Shown here: piece by piece, positions 10,694 through 20,077 of the stretch
Numbering within the stretch: position 1 is the stretch's first letter
Layout of the letters: every line of letters begins with the position of its first letter
Made by a program: the position numbers and the translations under genes
The notes under the pieces: model-generated
Database searches by the model: none
The model's input: the letters and a program-made list of their open reading frames with translations, nothing else
Told to the model about the DNA's origin: nothing
Assembly: GCA_039545355.1 (NCBI GenBank)
Contig: BCJJ01000011.1
Coordinates: 1,334,851-1,398,850, forward strand
Length of the DNA: 64,000 nt
Direction: 5' to 3'
DNA from: Trichosporon coremiiforme
Taxonomy: Eukaryota; Basidiomycota; Tremellomycetes; Trichosporonales; Trichosporonaceae

Positions 10694-12079
10694 ATGTCAG
10701 CCGAGAACCATCTCCAGCCATGGGAAAGAACCTTCAAGTGCCGAAAGGTTCGCCAGCGTATCTTCCCTTCTGCCCGCGCACGTAACCTCCATGAGCGCGA
10801 CCGCGTCGTAGCCTTCACCGACCCCGATTGCATCGACGTCTCCTTCCGGCACCAACTCCTTCTCGACGAACACGCCGAGTGGCACGCCTTCGGCCGAGTT
10901 TGCCGCTGTCGCCTCGGCTGTGAGGGCGAGTGGTTCGCCCCCGACACCCTCTTCGTGCGCCACTACTATATCGTACACGGCACCACACTCAAGGAGGCGG
11001 TCAAGAAGCTGGGCGGAAACCACGACCGCTACCACGCCGGCATTCCCGTTCCGCCTCTCGATGAAGAGGAACAAGCCTACTACCGTTCGATCTTCCTCGA
11101 CATGGACCGCAAGAACAGGAAGCGCCGTCGGGATGCGATGACGGAGGAAGACCGCCTCGAGGAAGCAGCCGGACAAGTGCGTTGTCTGCAATCCCTCAAG
11201 ATCGACGGCCCGGACGCGTCACGCAAGCAGCGCGACCAGCGGACCGCGTCCGAGATTGTTCGTCAAGGGAAGGTCCGCGCAACCCGGAAGGAGGAAGACA
11301 AAAAGAAGAACAACGACTACAAGGCTCGGTTGAAGCGCGAGGGAAGGCAGGTGGAGGACGAGGAGGAGAAGGCCGAGCGCCTTCGCACCCGCCGCATCCA
11401 GGACATGGCGCGTGCCAACATCCCGAATAAGCGGCGCCTGAAGGACGGTCGGCGTTTCCGAGCTGACCGCTCACCTGCTCCGGAGTCTACCAACGAGAAC
11501 GTCGCCGTCGACTTCTTCCTCCCCGTCATTGGCGGCGAGGATGCGAGCGTCCTCGAGCCACTGGACCAGGACGAGGAGATCCACGACCTCGCCGATCCCG
11601 ACTACCTGAACCCGACCAACGACGAGGATAAGGAGCGGGAGCGCAACGAGCTCGATGAGGACAAGGAGGAGAAGGAGCTCAAGTCCGACGAGACGGACGA
11701 GGACGTATTGGGTGGCAAGGACGACAAGGACTTCGAGCTCGACAAGGGCAAGGACTTGGAGCTCGACGTGCAGGACGAGGACGACAACGCTCGACTACAT
11801 GAAGCCGGCCGATGGCACGTACAAGGATCTCGAGCTCGATGAGCTTGACGAGGAGGATGAGCTCGACGAGGACCCCGCAACAGCCAGTGACTCTCCCCGA
11901 CTCTCAGCTCGCTCGGCCGCCCGTGATTCGCATGCCGCCACCCTGAAGCTCTATGCCGGCTGCGGACTGGTGAGCCAAGCCCCCGCCCCTCACGTCCTTC
12001 GTTTCGTATAATGCTGCATCCAGACCGTCCACACGTAAGGCTGCGCATCGTCTACCTTCAGGTCCATGCCTTTCGCTAG
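10694..12079 (+). CDS. Uncharacterised acidic coiled-coil-like protein with Cys/His cluster
   Basis: Starts at ATG 10694 (MSAENHLQPWERTFKCRKVR). Residues about 70-100 contain CRCRLGC followed by HYYIVHG, a possible Cys2His2-type site. The middle is strongly charged (KEEDKKKNNDYKARLKREGR), and the C-terminal third is a Lys/Asp/Glu/Leu-rich low-complexity tract. The first frame ends at 11842, but the same acidic pattern (KDLELDELDEEDELDED) resumes in another frame from about 11795. Either a 37-nt intron (11768-11804, GTGCAG...GAAG) or a 1-nt frame error joins them. The acidic tail then runs to a GTGAGC donor at 11970; splicing to AG at 12061 gives a stop at 12077-12079. Without that splice the stop is at 12009-12011. 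No family recognised. Confidence 0.5.
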
Positions 12080-12926
12080 TTCCATTGCACCCTGTGGGTG
12101 CACATCCGAAAACACATAGATTCAGAGCCTGAGCGGTCGGATCAGCGAAGCTAATCATCGGCTGAGACTCGACCCGCTGGACTGCTCCTACTGATTCTGC
12201 GCAGCTCCCTTGTGCTGCAGGATCAGCGCCGGACCGTAATACTAACATCGAGTAATGCGTTCGGATGCCCAACCTTCCCTCGTCCAAGTCAGACAATTGT
12301 GTGCTGAGAAACGCCTATATTGTCATGCTGCTCATACACGACACGACACGTGACTCAGCGACGGCTCGTCGAACCTCCGTCTTCGATCATCGACGATGTC
12401 CATTCGATACGTACATACATAAAGGAGCCCCTCTACTTTTGTACTCGCTATCGAATGTATGCTCTAAGTCTCTTATCTTCATCCCGAGGATCCCTCCTCG
12501 ATAGCCAATCGTCGCCTCGCGGCCTCGAGTCCAGCTCTCGCCACCCCGTACGACATAAACTAGGGGCAACCATACAGTCGAACGCCGCCGAATCGGACTT
12601 TATATTGACTTCGCCGCCTTCGCCCCTCATTAATCGCACCTTCGCCCAGCTGCAGTACTGGGAGCAATGAAACAACCGAGCATCGCATCCCTGCCACCAC
12701 TCTGCTACACCGAGATGACGGTACATTCGGTTACCCTGGTGAACAGTGATGAATGGGGAGGCACCGCGATGCGCTAGTAGCGCTTTCGTTCTCATCGACG
12801 TGCACAGCTTAAAAGCCAAGGCAGACGTCACTCTTCAGCCACCTCGTAATCAGAGGCAACCTGTCGGTGTATTCGTACCGCCAGGGCTCTCTCCGCCGTC
12901 TTGTCAGGATGACACGGGCTGAGCAG
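12080..12926. other. Intergenic, no gene seen
   Basis: AT-richer than its surroundings in 12300-12700, with no supported coding frame. The undefined 5' exon of the next gene may lie in its last 100 bases. Confidence 0.35.
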
Positions 12927-13681
12927 CGATTCTACGAAAGCTCGACGGCACGGAGAACCGTCTTCTGTCGGCGAGGTGGATTGAGGTGTTCAAGAAGGCT
13001 TCGGTTGTCGACTTCTCCGACTCGTGGAGCCACTGGCGTACATCTAGTTCGTGAACGGCTCAAGGACAACACCAGGCACCGACCCGATGTCTGTCGCGTG
13101 CTGTTCGATCTTCGTAACGCAACCAAAGTTACGTTAGGCGGCACGCACGTCTACTTCGCTGTACTTGACGAGAGTGTCGAGGACGGCAGCCCGTTCCATG
13201 CCGGAATCATCAACGTCAAGTGCTCGACCGACCGGTACTTGCTTGATCAGGACCTGCCCCGCCTCCTTCCCCAGCAGGGTGGAGACTCACCAGCTTCCAC
13301 AGACGAGATCTTCCTTATCTTCCACGACGCGGTCTGGCAGAAGGAGGAGTACCTCCGCTGCGCCTGGGGAAGGAACGGGGGCGAAGTCCGCATCTGCCAC
13401 ATGCCCGAGGAAATTGCAGAGTTGATTGCCGAGTGGATTCCGTACCGCTGGAGGGAGAACCCCATCGTCTTCGTCGGCGTCCTCGACGCCTTCAACGTGT
13501 TCCAATGGGCCCAGGTCTGGTCGGCCCCGCGACAGCTCCTCGACGAGGACGCACGGCGCCTGGGCACCTGGGCACGATCACCAGCCTGACGCACAAGGGG
13601 CACGAGCACCACGTCGGCGAAGAAATGTACAGCCCCCACATTGCGAGTGACCTGTCGCCGCAGCTCCTTTACGGCCGTTAG
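12927..13681 (+). pseudogene. Uncharacterised gene with broken frame (possible decaying gene)
   Basis: Coding-looking sequence starts after a candidate acceptor at 12926 (KLDGTENRLLSARWIEVFKK, then FSDSWSHW). It changes frame near 13050, explainable by a 25-nt intron (13051-13075) or by an indel. It then reads on through VCRVLFDLRNATKVTLGGTH, FHAGIINVKC, EIFLIFHDAVWQKEEYLRCA and IVFVGVLDAFNVFQWAQVW. At 13556-13575 an 8-bp unit, CCTGGGCA, is present twice in tandem, and the frame then stops at 13589. With a single copy the frame would stay open to the TAG at 13679-13681, giving an extra tail that includes HHVGEEMYSPHIASD. The 5' end is not defined. No family recognised. It could still be a functional gene with a shorter C-terminus, so the pseudogene label is provisional. 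Confidence 0.4.
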
Positions 13682-13883
13682 CCCATTACGCAGAAACAAT
13701 GCCACCCGAAATGCCACCTTTGTCCTCGCCCCCGTGCCACGTGCCTGATTTCGATCTATCGAAATTTCGCTCTTCCCAATATCTGACCTCAGCCAAACTG
13801 TCAGGCTAGCATAACGTTGCGGATATGTGTGATAGCATACAAATACAACCTAGCTATGAATCTATAGACCAGGTATCGCCCCT

Positions 13884-15458
13884 CTAAGCCTTCTCCTTCT
13901 TGGCCGCCTTGCGGGCCTTTCGGGCCGCACGCTCCTCCGGGGTCTCGTCGCGCTCCGTTCCATCCTCCATCTTGACCTTCTTGCTCTTCTTCTTCTTCTC
14001 GGAAGAAGGCGTGGCGGCGGCCTCGTCGTCGCGCTTGCGCTTCTCGGTCTTGGCGGGGGTGACGGGGGCGGGGGCGTCGGTGTCCATCTTGTCCTCGGCC
14101 TTGTCGGCCTCGGGCTGCGTGGGGAGGAGGGCGGCGTTGGCGGCAGCCTCCTGCTCTCCGTAGTCGACGTAGTTCTTCTTCCAGGTCTCGGGGGTGACGC
14201 CGTCGATGGTCTTGCCGTGCTTGTCGAGGGCACCGGCCTTGATCATCTTCTTCTTCTCCTGGGCCTTGGGGCCGAGACCCCAGCGGCGGGGGTAGAGGTC
14301 GCGGTTCATGATGCAGCGCTTGACCTTGGCGACGACACCGTGGTCGCACGAGGCGAGGTCGGCAGTCGACATCTGGGCGATACCGACGGCAATGGCCTCA
14401 CCCTTAGTGGTCATGAGGACGACCTCCTCGCCGACCTCAATGTCAGCCTCGTAACGGAGGAGACCGGGGATCATGAGCTTGGCACCGTAGCAGACGGCGT
14501 TGACGGCCGAGTCCTTGACGACGATACGCTTGTAGTTGGTCAGGAGAGCCTCGAGGGGCTTGATGACACGGCGGAGGTAGGTCTCGTCGCGGGTGTTGTC
14601 GTAGAGCCACTGAGCGTCGAGGACGTCGTGCATGGTGACAATGTCGTCACCCTCACCGGTGATACCGGAGCGGACACGGCGGAGCTCCTGCATGTGGGCA
14701 CCGACACCGAGGAGGAGACCAAGGTGGACCGACCAGGTACGGACGTAGGTACCGGCCTCGCAGTCGAGCTGGGCAACGACAAGTCCGCGGTCCTCGTCGT
14801 ACTCGATGAGCTTCGAGTTGTAAATGGTACGGACACGGAGCTGACGCTTGACGGCCGAGATGAGAGGGGGGCGCTGGAAGAGAGCACCAGTGAGGGTCTC
14901 CATGGCGCGCTCGACAGCCTGCTTGCCGCCCTCGGGTTTGCCGTGGAGACGAGCGACGACAACGTAGCTCTTACCTGAAGGTCAGCTCTGATGGACGATG
15001 AAATCGCAGCTAAGACTAATGCTGCTACTCACCGGCACCCTGCTGCGACTTGACAAGACGAGTAGCGCGGTCGATACAGACGATGAGACATCCAGTAACG
15101 AGGGGGTCAAGAGTACCTGCAAGTTAGCTTGAGTGCGCAAATCGCAGATCGCTTCAAACTCACCAGAGTGACCAGTCTTCTGGACACGGAGGATGCGCTT
15201 GATCCAAGCGACGACCTCGTGCGACGAGGGGTTCGAGGGCTTGTCAAGGTTGATGCATCCCGACTCAATGTAGGTCTTGAGGTCACGCTTGAGAGGCGAG
15301 CATCCGGTGGGGATAGGGGTGAAGTGGCTCGAACGGACAAGGAGCTTGTCGTAGTTCTTCAGGAGGAGAGGCCACTCGCTGGTGTCGAGCTTGGGCGTAA
15401 CAGCCTCAGACTTGATGGTGAAGTCGCCCGACTTTTGGATGTCGCTCACGGACGCCAT
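13884..15458 (-). CDS. CBF5: H/ACA snoRNP pseudouridine synthase Cbf5/dyskerin
   Basis: Catalytic subunit of H/ACA snoRNPs. It converts uridine to pseudouridine in rRNA in the nucleolus, with Nop10, Nhp2 and Gar1. Exons 15458-15164, 15116-15033 and 14974-13884 join in phase to 489 residues. Recognisable blocks: the dyskerin-like N-terminus ([20 protein letters not shown]), [20 protein letters not shown], the TruB catalytic segment with its Asp at the exon 1/2 junction (HSG then [10 protein letters not shown]), [28 protein letters not shown] and the PUA domain ([20 protein letters not shown]). The C-terminal tail carries Lys-rich clusters ([21 protein letters not shown]) like the KKE/D tails of fungal Cbf5. 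Introns are 47 and 58 nt. Confidence 0.95.
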
Positions 15459-16419
15459 CTTGATCAGTGTTGCTTGAGGGGTGAGGAGGGGTTTCTCTTC
15501 GCCCAGAAACAAAAGTTGAAGAGCAGAACTTTGGATGTAAGTGAGGGGGCTGCATAATGTGATCGCGTGAGCTGGGCATGGAAGAGTTTCACGTGATGAG
15601 TAAATGGCCACGCGATTTGGCTTTCTCACGGTGTACTTCGTTTGGCGCTCTCGGCGTCACCGTGGCGTTCGGACTGTCTTGTCCGCTGTCCAATACAAGG
15701 CGGCCGAGACGACGAGGCGCACAGTTGCAAGAGACAGTGCGAGGCACAATGATACGAGCAAGCAAGCGTCTTCCGGACCACCGACGCCGCTTGTGCGATA
15801 TCAGAGGAACGGGCAATCCGGAAATAGGTTTCCGTGGAGCGCTTGTACGGGCCGTGTGAAACGCGTTGTCGCTTCCGCTGCCAGCACTGAAGCATCACAC
15901 AAGAATTACGATAAGATAAGCAAGATCCATAATATCCTGCCGAGGTAGAGTTCAGCGGTGCAGATGGAGATGAAGTTGCATATGGGGCGGAGATCGGAGA
16001 TGATCTGCGTTGCGAGCCCGGAGCCTGTCATGTCGGCTCGGAGACTCCGATGACGGTCGGAGAGGACATGGACATAGTTTGCCGACATGGAGGCGTGAAA
16101 TGGTCTGATAGTTGCTTAGTAATGCTTTGTAATCACGTCCGTCGTCGTGTTGAGCATTCGGACGACCTTGATTGGACGCTCCCACCCTGTGCGCCAGCCT
16201 GGCCAGCCTGTCGATCATGTGGGCATACATTCCCCACGTATGAGCGCATAACGAACGCCCATGTCACCGCAACTGCGCTGTCTGCACATGACTGCTGAGT
16301 CACCACGGAGCGCCGAGCGCCATGACCTGCACACACAAGGCGTTCGGTGGATACGGGCTGCGTGTGTATGGCTGGCTGTACGCATGCATGTTTTCGTGGA
16401 AGAAAGGCAGATGAAGGAA

Positions 16420-16427
16420 TATATAAG
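16420..16427 (+). promoter_or_regulatory. TATA-like box upstream of CCP1
   Basis: TATATAAG at 16420-16427 is a full match to the TATA consensus in an otherwise GC-rich region. It lies about 320 bases before the proposed leader intron. It could drive CCP1 transcription, but no start site is visible, so the assignment is tentative. Confidence 0.35.
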
Positions 16428-16738
16428 ACGCCTGAACGTGTATGCTGCATGGGTAAACGATTTAAGCGTTCACTTCCGGAATTGAGAGAACCGAAGAGTG
16501 CGTATTATCTGAGTTACGATTGGCTGCCCCCGTCGGATCGTTCATTAGCACCAAGCACATCCTCCCAAGCCGCCTACCAGCACCCGCTTCTTCCGCCCAG
16601 CCCAGCCCAGCCAGCCAGCCCGAGCCGACCTCCTGACCGTCAGACCTCGCGACACGCACGTCACGACCCGCCTTCCCACCGCGACACATCTCTCCTCCTC
16701 TTCATCTTCCTTGACTGCCAGTTTCACCACTCTTCCAG

Positions 16739-16896
16739 GTAAGTTGGCCCATCCATCGCCGTAGCAGGCCTCCGTAGACAGCACCGTCACTGCCGCAAGA
16801 GCCCCCGATCACCCTACCCCGCATTCCGCTCGCCGCCCTTCCCCACGCTGCCCACCTATCACGCCGCCCGAGATCGTCATCCGCTGACCATCCAAG
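16739..16896 (+). other. Probable 5'-leader intron of CCP1
   Basis: A perfect donor (CAG then GTAAGT) begins at 16739. A branch-like CTGACC followed by an AG acceptor ends at 16896, only two bases before the CCP1 ATG. The 158-nt element contains no coding sequence and fits an intron in the 5' untranslated region. Confidence 0.6.
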
Positions 16897-16898
16897 TC

Positions 16899-18107
16899 AT
16901 GTCTCTCCGTATCGCTCCCACTCTTCGCACTGCGGCTCTCCGCCGCGCTGCGCCCCGCGTCGCTGCCCCCATGCTCCGTCGCGGCAACGTCTCGGTAAGT
17001 ACACGCGGATTGGGCGGATTCCCCGCACTTTAGCTGACCTCGACACAGGCTGCCGGCGGCCAGGGCCAGCAGCAGCAGCAGAACAACCAGGGCAAGCAGG
17101 GCGGTAGCTCCAAGCTCCCTCTGATCCTCGCCGCTCTCGCTGCCGGTGGTGGTGCTTACTACTACTTCGCCGAGAAGAAGCCTGCCGAGAACGCCCAGGC
17201 TGTCAAGGAGCACACCAAGGCCGACTACGAGAAGGTCTACCAGGACATTGCCGACACCCTCGAGAAGGAGGGCTACGACGGTAAGCTCAGAAACCCCCTG
17301 ACAGGGAGCTGACATCCAGACGGCTCCCTCGGCCCCGTTGTCCTCCGTCTTGCATGGCACGCCTCGGGCACCTACAACAAGGACGACAAGACTGGTGGCT
17401 CGAACTACGCTACCATGCGTTTCCCCGCTGAGTCCGGTCACGGTGCCAACGCTGGTCTCAACGTCGCCCGTGACTACCTCGAGAAGATCCACCAGAAGTA
17501 CCCCTGGATCTCGTACGGTGACCTCTGGACCCTCGCCGGTGTTGCCGCCATCCAGGAGGCNGGTGGNCCCGTCATCCCCTGGAGCCCNGGACGTGTTGAC
17601 GGTCTTGAGGTCAACCAGACCCCCGACGGCCGTCTNCCCGACGCCTCGCAGGGTGCCCAGCACATCCGTGACATCTTCGGNCGCATGGGCTTCAACGACC
17701 AGGANACCGTNGCCCTNATCGGNGCCCACGCTCTNGGCCGNTGCCACACCGACCGCTCCGGCTACGACGGACCCTGGACCTACTCCCCCACCTCGTGGTC
17801 TAACGAGCTCTACCGCCTGATGCTCGACAAGGGCCAGAAGTGGCACTACAGGAAGTGGAAGGGCCCCCAGCAGTTCGAGAACAACGACAAGCAGCTCATG
17901 ATGCTTCCCACCGACCTGGTCCTCATCTCCGACAAGGGCTTCCGCCCCTGGGTTGAGAAGTACGCCAACGACGAGGACGCTTTCAACAAGGACTTCGCCA
18001 AGGCCTTCAAGACCCTCATTGAGCTTGGTGTCCCCAAGGACCAGCTCAAGACCCAGCAGGGATGGGCCATGGGCCAGGAGGACGACAGCGACAGCAAGAG
18101 CAAGTAA
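16899..18107 (+). CDS. CCP1: Cytochrome c peroxidase, mitochondrial
   Basis: Haem peroxidase of the mitochondrial intermembrane space that reduces H2O2 using ferrocytochrome c. Exons 16899-16994, 17049-17280 and 17320-18107 join in phase to 371 residues. The N-terminus is an Arg/Ala presequence ([20 protein letters not shown]), followed by a Gln-rich linker and a hydrophobic segment ([18 protein letters not shown]), a bipartite sorting signal like that of yeast Ccp1. The distal site is [11 protein letters not shown], with the catalytic Arg, Trp and His. The proximal haem ligand lies in the GAHALGRCH region and the peroxidase segment [10 protein letters not shown] follows. Eleven ambiguous bases lie at 17561-17741, all on third codon positions. 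Where they fall in fourfold-degenerate boxes the residue is certain; only the GAN codon at 17703-17705 (Asp or Glu) is not. Confidence 0.95.
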
Positions 18108-18222
18108 GCGAGTCTGCCAAGGTGTCTGAAGGTCTCTCATCACTCGGTAGTTTTACAGCATGAAAAAAGAAGTTACAAATCGTGACTGCAACCGCCCAGC
18201 AACTGATACAACATACTGATAA

Positions 18223-18602
18223 CTAACGGTGGCGCTTGATCTTGATGACGGTGTGGTGTCCGTCACAGGGACCATTGTTGAGCATTTCTTCAAGGTCACG
18301 ATCACTAATCCCGCGCCGCACGCGGTAGATGTCGCGGTGTGCGCGGCTAGGGGTGCGCAGCTGATACTCATACTCGGGGACAGACGAGGGGTGAGACTCT
18401 TCATCGCGCTGTCATCAGCTATCCTCAGTACGACAAAGCTCACGGGCCCAGGGCGAGAGCGGGCACTCTTCGATCTGCCAGAGGTGCTGGTGGGAGGCGT
18501 TGCGGGCGTCTTATTCTTCATGATGACGACAGCGATGAGGGCGAGGATGACGACCCCGCCGACGGTGCAGAATACCGCGAGCAGGATGTTGATCGTCTGC
18601 AT
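18223..18602 (-). CDS. Small single-pass membrane protein, uncharacterised
   Basis: Two exons, 18602-18444 and 18408-18223, separated by a 35-nt intron (GTGAGC...GATGACAG), give 114 residues. Residues 4-28 form one strongly hydrophobic helix (INILLAVFCTVGGVVILALI, then AVVIM), followed by a basic, Pro/Ser/Thr-rich stretch (KNKTPATPPTSTSGRSKSAR). The second exon encodes a hydrophilic domain (VPEYEYQLRTPSRAHRDIYR; ISDRDLEEMLNNG) ending in IKIKRHR. Topology is probably N-out with a cytoplasmic tail, judged by the basic residues after the helix. The start at 18602 puts the helix at the N-terminus. It converges on CCP1, with 115 bases between the two stops. No family recognised. Confidence 0.6.
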
Positions 18603-20077
18603 GATGGAGAGCGGTGTGGTTGCAGAGTAGAGGGGGAATGATGTACATACCGACAGTGAGGCAGGATACGCACAACTCCGACGTTCGCACCAGGTGAGCG
18701 CTTCATGTGACTGTGGAAGAACGTTCCATGAGTGCAGACGTTGCGAACGCAGCGAGTCCGAAGGAGTGGCGAAGCCAGCAGAGTCTGGAGATGCTGTCCG
18801 ATTTAAGCAATCCCACAACCCCATAAGCGCGCATCTCTGGCGATCACCAGATGAGGCTATGGGCACTTTCAGGCGTGCTGTCGTCTCAGTTACATGAGAT
18901 CTTGATAAGCAGCACCACCGGCAGCTCGGCACATTGACCGGCACGGTTGTGGCCGCCTACCGCAGCAGATATTGCGTAGCACTGTCTTCCGATGCCCCGG
19001 GTCAAGCATAACGAGGGCGCACGTACGGCGCGCACGGTTGTGCGTCGTCGTCAGAGAGTACGTGGGCCGTGCTGGCCGTGCTGGCCCTGCCGTGCTATGC
19101 CGTGTCCGTGTCCCAAGACGGAAGTGCCTGCACGTGTCAGGTTTGAGGATACTCCGACCATGTCCAGTGCAGTGAACCACAAGGTGCAAGGTAACTCAAG
19201 GCTCAAGGGGGTGACATCCGAGCCCTACGCCCGAGAAATCGACACATGCATCATATCGTCTCCCTTGTTCAAACTCTCAAACGTTGACCTGCACCCACTA
19301 CTTTCTGCCAATGTCCAATGCACCGGGCGAACAGAGGGTTGAAGGAGACCAGGGCATGCATGACGAGACTGATATCGAGAGTTTCAATGTCGGGGCAGGG
19401 GGGGGCCAAGGACGCGTCAGGGTGCGCCACGCGTGGAGACAGGCCGCAGCCAGGGCGTTTAGGCGTTTGGGCCTGATCGTCCCCCCTCCGCCGCGGCACA
19501 TGCGGCACACTGCGCGACGACAAACCACCCAAAAAGTCAGAAAAGTACCCAACGTGCACCTGAAAGTGCTCCGTGCGCACTCCCGCGGTTGCCGTGATGA
19601 AACGCCACGCGGGATCCCCGCTGCTACCTGTATGGGCTAGTTGTCGCTTTCAGACTGGCCTGCATAGCCCGGGTCGCTCAAGCGTGCACGCTGCGCGCTG
19701 CGCTACCGTAGACTCTCGCCGGGGAGAGGGCCACGCGTACAACGGGCCCGTTTCTTCTTCCTCTCGACATTTCACTGTCTACTCACTCTCTCTTGCTCTG
19801 GCCTACGCTCGTTAACGCATACACACTCTTTTCTCAACTACTCGACTCTTTGGACTCTTTCTTGCATTGCCGCCTGGGTCGGATCTTCCTTCTTTTCTTG
19901 ACACCCACTCTTCCGGCGTTCCGACTTCTCGACAGCTAAGGCCCCTGCAGCACCCCCGGGTCGTCCATCCCCCTCGACCTCGGGAGTCATCGTCTGGACG
20001 CAGCGCTCTTTGCACGACCTGTACTCACGTATTCCCTCTACGACCTGCTCGCTCGCTGCACTCACTAGCCAGCCACG
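18603..20077. other. Divergent intergenic region, no gene seen
   Basis: 1.5 kb without a supported gene. It includes a stretch of CCGTGCTGGC-like imperfect repeats near 19060-19110 and, from 19740, the pyrimidine-rich leader of the following GH71 gene. Confidence 0.4.

Larger units (their letters stand above)
15459..16898. other. Divergent intergenic region between CBF5 and CCP1
   Basis: 1.4 kb with no supported gene. It holds the promoters of both divergent genes. From 16560 it becomes a C-rich leader with CAGCC repeats (about 16596-16622) and includes a probable 5'-leader intron of CCP1. Confidence 0.5.

Noticed and set aside
16809..18143. 444-residue open frame antisense to CCP1
   Set aside because: It crosses the CCP1 introns and the ambiguous bases, and has no domain. 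CCP1 itself is unambiguous.
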